A stretch of DNA of 32,249 bases from an uncultured Oscillospiraceae bacterium (GTDB lineage: Bacteria; Bacillota; Clostridia; Oscillospirales; Ruminococcaceae): positions 1 through 32,249 of the forward strand of contig CAKSKG010000024.1 of assembly GCA_934464775.1 (NCBI GenBank), read 5' to 3'. Below are positions 14,590 through 21,723 of the stretch, in pieces (position 1 is the stretch's first letter; every line of letters starts with the position of its first letter). The notes under the pieces were generated by a model. The model was not told where the DNA came from. It was given only the letters and a program-made list of their open reading frames with translations, and did not search any database. A program made the position numbers and the translations under genes.

Positions 14590-17555
14590 TGAATAAGGTA
14601 CTTAGAAAAAGACTCCTCCGTGAGCTGAAAGCCAATTTTGCACGATATATCGCCCTTGTTCTGCTTATCGTGTTTGGAATGTATTTGATAATAAGCATTG
14701 TGGGAAGTGCTGAAACGATCATCACAAGAACCGAAGAGCACAGTGAGATGAACAAGGTCGAGGACGGTCAGTTCGGCGTGTTTATCACTCTGACCGATGA
14801 GCAGGAAAAGGAAATAACGGACAAGGGCGTTACTCTTGAAAAGCATTTCAGCATTGATGTTTCCGCCGAGGACGGCTCAAAGCTCCGTGTTTTCAGAAAC
14901 AGAGAAAGCATAGATCTTATCGAGCTTGACAGCGGCAGACTTGCCGAAAATATGAATGAAGCAGTTGCCGAAAAGCGCTACTGTGAAGAGCATTCGCTTT
15001 CCGTCGGTGACAAGCTGACCGCAGGCGGCATCGAATTTGAGATCGTCGGAATAGGAACAGTTCCCGATTATGACTGTCCCTTTGATAAGTTTTCCGATAC
15101 AGCCGTTTCAAGCGTCGGCTTCGGACTGCTTTTTGTTTCAAATGAGCAGTATGATTACATAAAGAACGATACATCACAGAAAGCCGAAGATCTCTGCTAT
15201 GCATACAGACTCAACGGCAGCGTGACCGATGATGAGCTTAAAGATATGATAAAGGGCTTTGAGTTCAACTATAAGGACGTTACCGACAAGTATTATCTTG
15301 AAACGGTTGGAGATGCGCTGAAGCAGCGTGACGATCTCCGTGACGGAATAAATGACCTTTATGACGGCTCCAAGGAGCTGAAAGACGGCATGAAGGATCT
15401 TTCCGAGGGAGCGGACGATCTTTATGACGGAATGAGCGATCTTTATGACGGCTCAAATGAACTTACCGACGGAATAGGGGAGATTCGTGACGGTGCTTCT
15501 GAATTATCCGACGGCATGAACGAGCTTGACGAATCGGGAAAGCTTATTTCGGGCGGTTCGTCACAGATATTCGATACGCTTCTTTCACAGGCTTCACAGA
15601 GCCTTGCGGCACTGGGTCAGGATATCACGCTTACAGCCGATAATTACGGCACAGTCCTCGATAAATATATTGCCGCAACAAACAGTGCGGTGCTTATGCA
15701 GCTGAAAAATTCTCTTGACAGTTTAAAGGCATATGTTGACGGAACAAAGGAATATACAGACGGAGTTCACACAGCAGCAGAGGGAGCGGCTTCGCTTTCG
15801 GACGGTGCAGCGGACGCATATGACGGTGCTAAGGAGCTTTCCGACGGTGCTAAGGACGCACTTGACGGCTCCAAGGAGCTTTCGGACGGCGCAAAGGACG
15901 CATATGACGGTGCAGCTGATCTTGCGGACGGAATAGAAGAGCTTAAAACCGAAACAGACAAGCTTCTTGATGATGTTTTCAGCATTGATCTTGACAATCT
16001 CACAATGTTCGTGAAAAAATCAGAAAATGTACGTATTGCAGGCGCTGCCGGTGACGTTCAGACGGACAAGCTTGCGGGAATGGGAGTCGGCGTTGTGTTA
16101 ATGGCGCTTATGGCATATGTTATCTCGGTATTTGTAATTCACCAGATCCAGCGTGAAAGCAGCGTTATCGGTGCGCTTTATGCGCTTGGCGCAAAAAAGA
16201 AGGATCTTATTGCCCACTACATAACACTTCCCACAATAATCACATTCATAGGCGGAATCATAGGTGCGGCAGTCGGATTTTCCCCTCTCGGACTTGAATC
16301 ACAGATGCAGGATTCATATGCATATTACTCGCTGCCCGAGTTTGCAACTGTTTATCCCGTATACCTTATTATTTACAGCGTGGTAATGCCTCCCGTTATT
16401 TCTGTGATAGTAAATGCTCTTGTTATAAACAAGAAGCTTTCTCATACAGCACTTTCCCTTATCAAAAACGAGCAGAAAACAGCACGTTACAGCAATGTTA
16501 AGCTTAAAGGAAAGAATTTTATACGCAGATTCCAGATACGCCAGATGCTCCGTGAAATGCGCACAGGCATTACTGTTCTGCTCAGTATGCTGTTTGCACT
16601 GCTTATACTGATGCTTGGACTTGACTGCTATTATTTCTGCGAAAATGTCAGAATAGATACTATCCGCGACACAAGATATGAGTATATGTACACTCTGAAA
16701 TATCCCGACAAGGAAGTGCCCGAGGACGGCGAAGCCTGCTTTGTAAAGACACTTTCCAAAGAGCAGCTTGGATATAACCTTGATGTTATGATAATGGGAA
16801 TCGACAGCGACAACAAGTATTACAATGCCGAGACTCACAAGGGCAAGAGCTATATCACCGCAGGCAAGTCGGTAGTGGAAAGATACGGCGTCGGCATAGG
16901 CGACAAGTTCATTCTTACCGACAACGCAAATGCTATGGATTATGCATTCACGGTAGCTGATGTGTGTGACGAAAGCGCAGGACTTACGGTATTTATGGAT
17001 ATCGACAGTATGCGTGAGCTTTTCGGAGAGGAGGACGATTATTACAACTGCGTTCTTTCCGATAAGGAGCTTGATATAGACGAGGGCAGGCTTTACGGTC
17101 TTACCACAAAGGAAGATATTGAACGTTCGGCGGCAGTATTCACACAGATCATGATGTCTATGGTCGTAACCATGATAGGATTTTCAATACTGATCTTTTT
17201 TGTGGTAATGTATCTGATGCTGAATGTAATGATCGAGCGTGCTTCCTTCGGAATATCGCTTGTAAAGGTATTCGGATTCAATACAAGGGACGTTAAAAAG
17301 CTTTATCTTAACGGAAATGCAGTGCTTGTCACGATAGGCTCACTTATATGCATACCTATTTCAAAGCTGTGCATAGACATGGCATACCCGCTGTTTATCC
17401 CCAACATTGCCAGCGGAATAAACCCTTCGTTCCCGATGTATGTTTATCCTGTAATATTTGCGGGTGTGATGATAGTTTACTTCATCATAACGGCTCTGCT
17501 TGTAAGAAAGCTTGGAAAAATAACTCCTGCTGAGGTTCTTAAAAACAGAGAATAA
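14589..17555 (+). CDS. FtsX-type ABC permease with heptad-repeat extracellular domain
   Basis: A 988-residue permease. One membrane helix near 16-36, then a large extracellular region, three helices near 498-520, 540-560 and 590-615, a fifth near 660-682, and three more near 855-885, 908-930 and 955-978: the two-FtsX-domain, eight-helix arrangement. The extracellular region includes a MacB_PCD-like part (~60-240) and two runs of heptads beginning DG or EG: nine at 252-314 and ten at 384-453, separated by a helix-rich linker. Such DG-x-x-x-L-x heptads resemble the repeats in YhgE/Pip and RND-like MmpL proteins and probably form a long helical stalk. Partner of the upstream ATPase. Substrate unknown; efflux of a membrane-active compound is most likely. 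Confidence 0.92.
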   Translation: MNKVLRKRLLRELKANFARYIALVLLIVFGMYLIISIVGSAETIITRTEEHSEMNKVEDGQFGVFITLTDEQEKEITDKGVTLEKHFSIDVSAEDGSKLRVFRNRESIDLIELDSGRLAENMNEAVAEKRYCEEHSLSVGDKLTAGGIEFEIVGIGTVPDYDCPFDKFSDTAVSSVGFGLLFVSNEQYDYIKNDTSQKAEDLCYAYRLNGSVTDDELKDMIKGFEFNYKDVTDKYYLETVGDALKQRDDLRDGINDLYDGSKELKDGMKDLSEGADDLYDGMSDLYDGSNELTDGIGEIRDGASELSDGMNELDESGKLISGGSSQIFDTLLSQASQSLAALGQDITLTADNYGTVLDKYIAATNSAVLMQLKNSLDSLKAYVDGTKEYTDGVHTAAEGAASLSDGAADAYDGAKELSDGAKDALDGSKELSDGAKDAYDGAADLADGIEELKTETDKLLDDVFSIDLDNLTMFVKKSENVRIAGAAGDVQTDKLAGMGVGVVLMALMAYVISVFVIHQIQRESSVIGALYALGAKKKDLIAHYITLPTIITFIGGIIGAAVGFSPLGLESQMQDSYAYYSLPEFATVYPVYLIIYSVVMPPVISVIVNALVINKKLSHTALSLIKNEQKTARYSNVKLKGKNFIRRFQIRQMLREMRTGITVLLSMLFALLILMLGLDCYYFCENVRIDTIRDTRYEYMYTLKYPDKEVPEDGEACFVKTLSKEQLGYNLDVMIMGIDSDNKYYNAETHKGKSYITAGKSVVERYGVGIGDKFILTDNANAMDYAFTVADVCDESAGLTVFMDIDSMRELFGEEDDYYNCVLSDKELDIDEGRLYGLTTKEDIERSAAVFTQIMMSMVVTMIGFSILIFFVVMYLMLNVMIERASFGISLVKVFGFNTRDVKKLYLNGNAVLVTIGSLICIPISKLCIDMAYPLFIPNIASGINPSFPMYVYPVIFAGVMIVYFIITALLVRKLGKITPAEVLKNRE
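15342..15947 (+). repeat. Two tracts of 21-bp coding repeats (DG heptads)
   Basis: Nine 21-bp units (15342-15530) and ten units (15738-15947) encode heptads starting Asp-Gly or Glu-Gly. Units in the second tract are near identical in DNA, for example GACGGTGCTAAGGA and GACGGCGCAAAGGA, so the copy number could change by slippage or recombination without loss of frame. Confidence 0.85.
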
Positions 17556-17574
17556 TATCTGAATATGATCGGCT

Positions 17575-17611
17575 GAAAGCTGTCGGAAAGTTTTCTCCGA
17601 CAGCTTTCTTT
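17575..17611 (+). terminator. Rho-independent terminator of the ABC operon
   Basis: GAAAGCTGTCGGA (17575-17587) pairs perfectly with TCCGACAGCTTTC (17596-17608), loop of 8 nt, then TTT. It ends the tetR-ABC unit 20 nt after the permease stop. Confidence 0.85.
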
Positions 17612-17687
17612 GCTATTGATTTTTAAAGAAAAGTATGGTAACATATACATATACGATCGAATGTCAAGGTCTTGTTACGTATATAAG

Positions 17688-17704
17688 TTAGTCAAAGCTA
17701 ATAT
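17688..17704 (+). promoter_or_regulatory. TTAGC-type operator before the ATC-hydrolase-like gene
   Basis: TTAGT-CAAA-GCTAA at 17688-17701 is one base from the perfect palindrome and is followed by TAT so that GCTAATAT is shared with the operator copies at 11489 and (minus strand) 19167. TAATAT at 17699-17704 would be the -10 box; a good -35 is not seen. It lies 24 nt before the coding start. Confidence 0.65.
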
Positions 17705-17725
17705 TATAAACAGGGGGAAAGAAAA

Positions 17726-18379
17726 ATGATGGAATATACGGACAAATACTGGAAAATATTTATGCCGCTGACAAAGAAAAGTCTTGTGAACCGATACGGA
17801 AAGGAATATACGGCGGAACTTCTCAAAAAAGCCAATGACGTTTACCGTGATATGCTTGACCGTGTTGATGATGTGGGAAAGGATAATCCCATGGCTTCCA
17901 ATATTTATAAGTGTTTTATTTTTCTTGCAATATGGAAGGCTGCCGACGGAAAAATATCCGTAGATGAACTGCGTGCGATAACACGGGAGATGCTTGGCAG
18001 TCCGCAGCTGAAAATAGCAGGGCTTTTCATGAATGCAAACAAGCCCTCGGGAATGAGGCTTCTTGAAAAAAATATAAAGAACAGTGCCCGTTGGCTTGAT
18101 GAACACCCGCAGTATAAAGCCGTTTCGTGGGATTTTAATTTTGATGATACAAAGCATTCGGAGGGATTTTATTATCATTTTACGAAATGTCCGCTGAATG
18201 ATTTTGCACGGAGAGAGGGCTATCTTGAAGTGCTGCCCGTTCTCTGCGAGACGGATCTGCTCACGGCAGAACTTATGCACGCAAAGCTGATACGTGAGTA
18301 TACGCTGGCATCGGGCGGAGATATGTGCGATTATTGGTTTGTGGGCGATAAAAGTCCCGAAGCGGACAAGCATAAATAA
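17726..18379 (+). CDS. L-2-amino-thiazoline-4-carboxylic acid hydrolase-like protein
   Basis: A 217-residue soluble protein of the ATC-hydrolase family (PF14196). The family hallmarks are in the C-terminal half: FYYHFTKCPLNDF with Cys155, PVLCETDL with Cys174, and the terminal GGDMCDYWF with Cys201. The named enzyme opens the thiazoline ring in the L-cysteine synthesis pathway of Pseudomonas, but most clostridial members are uncharacterised and may act on other substrates or bind a metal. A GGGGG-AAAG ribosome site precedes ATG 17726; the next codon is also ATG. The GNAT gene follows after a few nt, so they form one operon under the TTAGC-type operator, linking it to the TetR-hydrolase circuit. 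Confidence 0.8.
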   Translation: MMEYTDKYWKIFMPLTKKSLVNRYGKEYTAELLKKANDVYRDMLDRVDDVGKDNPMASNIYKCFIFLAIWKAADGKISVDELRAITREMLGSPQLKIAGLFMNANKPSGMRLLEKNIKNSARWLDEHPQYKAVSWDFNFDDTKHSEGFYYHFTKCPLNDFARREGYLEVLPVLCETDLLTAELMHAKLIREYTLASGGDMCDYWFVGDKSPEADKHK

Positions 18380-18400
18380 TATATGATTCGGAGGTACAAC

Positions 18401-18997
18401 GTGGTCAAGGTAACGGAACTTAGTGAACAGGAAATATCCGAGATAGGCGAGGCATTTGCCGATTATGCATATTCGGACGGTGAAAAGGGAATGTCCTATA
18501 TTTTTGACAGCAGGGATAAATTAAAGGATTACATATGCGGCTTTGCCCGTGCAATGCTGGCAGCTGGACTTCTTTACAGCACAAGCGAGAATCACGAAGC
18601 ATTTGTTGCTTACAGATATTCAAAGGATAAAATGAAAGCATCGGCAGGCTTTGTTCTTATAAAAGAGGTGCTGAAAACTCTCGGTCCGGGCGGAGCTTTC
18701 AGAATGCTGAAAGCTATGAGCAGCGGCGGACCCTCCTATGAGGACACCTTTAAAAAGACAAAAAAGCCGTATATTTTCGTAGGCATGGTAGTTGTGCGCA
18801 GGAAATATCAGGGACAGGGCTATATGCGCAAGGTGCTTGATATAGCTTTTGAAGAGGGCAGAAAGAAAAATTGTCCCGTGCTTCTGGATACCGATGCAAA
18901 GCTTAAACGTGACAAATACGTTCACCTCGGAATGGAAAATATCCGCACAAGAAAGCTTACGGAAGACTCATACTTATATGATCTTATAAAAAAATAA
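18401..18997 (+). CDS. GNAT-family N-acetyltransferase
   Basis: A 198-residue acetyltransferase. Motif A is VGMVVVRRKYQGQGYMRKVL, with the acetyl-CoA pyrophosphate loop R-x-x-Q-G-Q-G at about residues 134-140; LDTDAKLKRDKYVHLGM is motif B, ending in the Tyr/His-Leu-Gly-Met segment usual in GNATs. The frame is open from ATG 18383, but the only good ribosome site, CGGAGG at ~18390-18395, lies downstream of that ATG and 6 nt before GTG 18401, so GTG is chosen as start. Acceptor substrate unknown; small amine or antibiotic-like molecules are possible. Second gene of the operon with the ATC-hydrolase-like gene. Confidence 0.85.
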   Translation: MVKVTELSEQEISEIGEAFADYAYSDGEKGMSYIFDSRDKLKDYICGFARAMLAAGLLYSTSENHEAFVAYRYSKDKMKASAGFVLIKEVLKTLGPGGAFRMLKAMSSGGPSYEDTFKKTKKPYIFVGMVVVRRKYQGQGYMRKVLDIAFEEGRKKNCPVLLDTDAKLKRDKYVHLGMENIRTRKLTEDSYLYDLIKK

Positions 18998-19004
18998 ATC
19001 GCCG

Positions 19005-19053
19005 TAAAAAAATACCGTACAGAACATATTCAATGCTCTGTACGGTATTTTTA
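19005..19053. terminator. Bidirectional terminator after the GNAT gene
   Basis: AAAAATACCGTACAGA (19008-19023) pairs with TCTGTACGGTATTTTT (19037-19052). Runs of A before and T after allow termination both of the GNAT operon and of any minus-strand transcript from the promoter at 19164-19192. Confidence 0.9.
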
Positions 19054-19163
19054 ATTGCTTAGTAATTGCGGTTCAGCTTATTTTCATAATGATGAAAGCT
19101 TTTGCTTTTGAGCTTCAAGTCACTGACTTCTGTAATATTCCGCTTTCTATTTGGGCCATTTAT

Positions 19164-19192
19164 ATATTAGCATACGCTAATTGATTTATCAA
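19164..19192 (-). promoter_or_regulatory. Orphan minus-strand promoter containing a perfect TTAGC operator
   Basis: On the minus strand, TTGATA (19187-19192), 17 nt, TAATAT (19164-19169). The perfect palindrome TTAGC-GTAT-GCTAA (19167-19180) fills the spacer and overlaps the -10 box, the same layout as in the tetR promoter. No normal gene lies downstream: an ATG at 19157-19159 opens only 14 codons before TGA, and the bidirectional terminator follows at about 19052. The rest of 18998-19327 holds only the terminator and the queA promoter. Confidence 0.65.
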
Positions 19193-19260
19193 GAGGTTAG
19201 TTGAAATTTTGGGGAATTTATCCCGTAAAAAAAGATATTTTTATTTTTTTGAGAAAAATG

Positions 19261-19289
19261 TTGCAATTCACCGTGATTTATACTATAAT
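19261..19289 (+). promoter_or_regulatory. queA-tgt promoter
   Basis: TTGCAA (19261-19266), 17 nt, and a perfect TATAAT (19284-19289), about 39 nt before the queA start. No preQ1 riboswitch-like fold was recognised in the short leader. Confidence 0.8.
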
Positions 19290-19327
19290 GAATAATAGTT
19301 GTATTATTGTGATTTAAGGAGATCGGT

Positions 19328-20353
19328 ATGTTAAAATCTGATTTTTATTATGATCTGCCCGAGGAGCTTATCGCACAGACTCCTATCGAGCCGAGAAATG
19401 CATCGAGAATGATGAAGATAGATCGTGCCACAGGGGATATAGAGCATCGTCACTTTTATGATCTGCGTGATTATCTGAAAAAGGGCGACCTGCTTGTGCT
19501 GAATGATTCACGGGTTCTGCCAGCGCGTCTTTACGGTGAAAAGGTGGGCACAGGCGCTCATGTTGAGTTTCTGCTGCTTGAGCAGAAAGGGGACAAGCTC
19601 TGGGAAATACTCGTCCGTCCCGGAAAGAAGTGCAAGCCAGGTTCAAGATTTGTGTTCGGAAACGGCAGAATGACTGCCGAAATAGTTGAAACGGTAAATG
19701 ACGGAAACAGAATCGCAAAGTTCGAGTGTGACGGAAATTTCTTTACAGCGCTTGAAGATATAGGTCAGATGCCGCTGCCGCCTTATATTACCAAAAAGCT
19801 GGAGGACAAGGAGCGCTATCAGACAGTATATTCTCACGAGCTTGGTTCGGCGGCTGCGCCTACCGCAGGTCTGCATTTTACAAAGGAAATGCTTGAAGAG
19901 CTGAAAGCTATGGGTGTGAATATAGCGTATGTTACCCTTCATGTGGGACTGGGTACGTTCCGTCCCGTTAAGGAGGATAATGTTCTTGACCATAAAATGC
20001 ACAGCGAGCATTATCATATGCCTGCCGAAACAGCCGAGCTTATCAAAAAGACAAAGGCAGAGGGCGGACGTGTTATATCCGTGGGAACGACCTCCTGCCG
20101 TACTCTTGAAAGCGTTGCCACATTTTTCGGCGATGTAAAGGAGTGCGAGGGATATACCGATATTTTCATCTATCCCGGCTATGAATTCAAGGTGATTGAC
20201 GGTCTTATCACCAACTTCCACCTGCCCGAAAGCACGCTGATAATGCTTGTTTCGGCTTTTCTGGGATATGACAAGACCATGGCGGCATACAAAAAGGCTG
20301 TTGAGGAAAAATACAGATTTTTCAGCTTCGGCGATTCAATGCTTATAATTTAA
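19328..20353 (+). CDS. queA: S-adenosylmethionine:tRNA ribosyltransferase-isomerase
   Basis: A 341-residue protein, the usual length for QueA. It moves the ribosyl part of S-adenosylmethionine onto 7-aminomethyl-7-deazaguanine already in tRNA to make epoxyqueuosine. Family signatures are clear: YDLPEELIAQTPIEPRNASRMM at the N-terminus, LLVLNDSRVLPARL (~50-63), PLPPYI, the YQTVY motif, AAPTAGLHFT near 175-185, THLHVGLGTFRPV-like text as LHVGLGTFRPV, and the C-terminal YKVIDGLITNFHLPESTLIMLVSAF-like block. TAAGGAG lies 8 nt before ATG 19328. The tgt gene follows 10 nt after the stop, giving a two-gene queuosine operon; genes for preQ1 synthesis are not in the window. Confidence 0.97.
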   Translation: MLKSDFYYDLPEELIAQTPIEPRNASRMMKIDRATGDIEHRHFYDLRDYLKKGDLLVLNDSRVLPARLYGEKVGTGAHVEFLLLEQKGDKLWEILVRPGKKCKPGSRFVFGNGRMTAEIVETVNDGNRIAKFECDGNFFTALEDIGQMPLPPYITKKLEDKERYQTVYSHELGSAAAPTAGLHFTKEMLEELKAMGVNIAYVTLHVGLGTFRPVKEDNVLDHKMHSEHYHMPAETAELIKKTKAEGGRVISVGTTSCRTLESVATFFGDVKECEGYTDIFIYPGYEFKVIDGLITNFHLPESTLIMLVSAFLGYDKTMAAYKKAVEEKYRFFSFGDSMLII

Positions 20354-20363
20354 GGAGAGTTTT

Positions 20364-21548
20364 ATGTTTAAGCTTATCAAAAACAACGGCAAGGCACGCC
20401 GAGGCGAATTTCAGACAGTCCACGGAACATTCCAGACACCCTGCTTTATGAACGTGGGAACAGCCGCTGCTATCAAGGGCGGTATCTCATCTATCGACCT
20501 TAAAGGGCTGAAAACACAGGTGGAGCTTTGCAACACATATCATCTTCATCTCCGTCCCGGCGATGATGTCATATATAAAATGGGCGGTCTGCACAAGTTC
20601 ATGAACTGGGACAAGCCTATTCTTACAGACAGCGGCGGATTTCAGGTATTTTCCCTTGCAAAGCTCCGCAAGATCAAGGAAGAGGGAGTTTATTTCAATT
20701 CTCATATCGACGGAAGAAGAATATTTATCGGCCCCGAGCAGTCCATGCAGATACAGTCGCATCTTGCATCGACTATCGCAATGGCATTTGACGAATGCGT
20801 TGACAATTCCATGCTTAAAATAACCGATGATATGGACGAAAAGACCAAGCAGAAAATTATCCGCAAGGCATATGATTATTCAAGAAATTCCTGCGAGCGC
20901 ACAGTACGCTGGCTGGAACGCTGTAAGGCGGAAATGGAACGTCTTAATTCTCTGCCCGATACGATCAATAAGCACCAGCTGCTTTTCGGAATCAATCAGG
21001 GCTGTACCTTTGAGGATCTCCGAATCAAGCACATGGAGGATATCGCAAAGCTTGATATGGACGGATATGCTATCGGCGGTCTTGCGGTAGGCGAGTCCAC
21101 AGAGGAAATGTACCGCATTATCGACGCTGTTGAGCCTCATATGCCGCAGAACAAGATTCGTTACCTCATGGGTGTCGGCACACCGTCCAATATCATCGAA
21201 GCTGTTGCAAGGGGAGTTGATCTTTTTGACTGCGTTATGCCCAGCAGAAATGCACGTCATGCAACTATCTTTACATGGCAGGGAATAATGCACATCACAA
21301 ACAAGTGCTATGAGCTGGACGGCGGACCTCTTGATCCCGAGTGTGACTGTCCCACCTGCAAAAACTTCTCGAGAGCGTATATCAGACATCTTTTCAAGGC
21401 TGATGAGCAGCTTGCGGGACGTCTTGCGGTCACACATAACCTTTATTTCTACAATACCCTTACGGAAAAGATCAGAGAAGCTCTGGACAATGATGAATAT
21501 GACAGCTTCCGTGCTAAGTATTCATCTCTGCTTGCAAAAAGACTCTGA
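20364..21548 (+). CDS. tgt: Queuine/preQ1 tRNA-guanine transglycosylase
   Basis: A 394-residue transglycosylase that replaces guanine 34 of tRNAs with GUN anticodons by preQ1. LTDSGGFQVFSL contains Asp89, the general acid/base position, and GVDLFDCVMP contains Asp289, the position of the nucleophile in well-studied enzymes. The zinc site is at CDCPTC with the downstream His in THNLYFY. The usual PTRNARNG segment is PSRNARHA here, and DIIMAFDECPP is TIAMAFDECVD; these look like clade differences, since all catalytic residues are kept. AAGGAG lies before ATG 20364. Co-transcribed with queA. Confidence 0.95.
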   Translation: MFKLIKNNGKARRGEFQTVHGTFQTPCFMNVGTAAAIKGGISSIDLKGLKTQVELCNTYHLHLRPGDDVIYKMGGLHKFMNWDKPILTDSGGFQVFSLAKLRKIKEEGVYFNSHIDGRRIFIGPEQSMQIQSHLASTIAMAFDECVDNSMLKITDDMDEKTKQKIIRKAYDYSRNSCERTVRWLERCKAEMERLNSLPDTINKHQLLFGINQGCTFEDLRIKHMEDIAKLDMDGYAIGGLAVGESTEEMYRIIDAVEPHMPQNKIRYLMGVGTPSNIIEAVARGVDLFDCVMPSRNARHATIFTWQGIMHITNKCYELDGGPLDPECDCPTCKNFSRAYIRHLFKADEQLAGRLAVTHNLYFYNTLTEKIREALDNDEYDSFRAKYSSLLAKRL

Positions 21549-21570
21549 TAGAAATATCATATAAAATATT

Positions 21571-21600
21571 AAGACGTTCGTTTATCGGACGTCTTTTTTT
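21571..21600 (+). terminator. Rho-independent terminator of queA-tgt
   Basis: AAGACGTTCG (21571-21580) pairs with CGGACGTCTT (21586-21595) with one G-T pair and a 5-nt loop; the strand continues with a T run. Confidence 0.87.
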
Positions 21601-21631
21601 ATGTATAATATGTTAAATTTGCACGATTAGG

Positions 21632-21660
21632 TTGTAATTTAAATTCATTTATTGTATAAT
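21632..21660 (+). promoter_or_regulatory. Promoter of the EAL-domain gene
   Basis: TTGTAA (21632-21637), 17 nt, TATAAT (21655-21660). The leader contains a GTAAAA/TTTTAC inverted repeat (21678-21683 and 21697-21702) of unknown meaning. Confidence 0.72.
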
Positions 21661-21723
21661 AATACTATAAGGTTTTGGTAAAATGAAAATTAAACGTTTT
21701 ACTTTTAAGATAGGATGTTATTA

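Noticed and set aside
15733..15936. Overlapping open frames rich in Arg-Thr or Ser-Ala across the DG repeat tract, on both strands
   Set aside because: They arise because a 21-bp repeat without stops in one frame is also open in others; they lack ribosome sites and are shadows of the permease gene.
19290..19327. preQ1 riboswitch before queA
   Set aside because: The leader is under 40 nt, has no C-rich stem-loop or A-rich tail overlapping the ribosome site, and the operon has a normal promoter.
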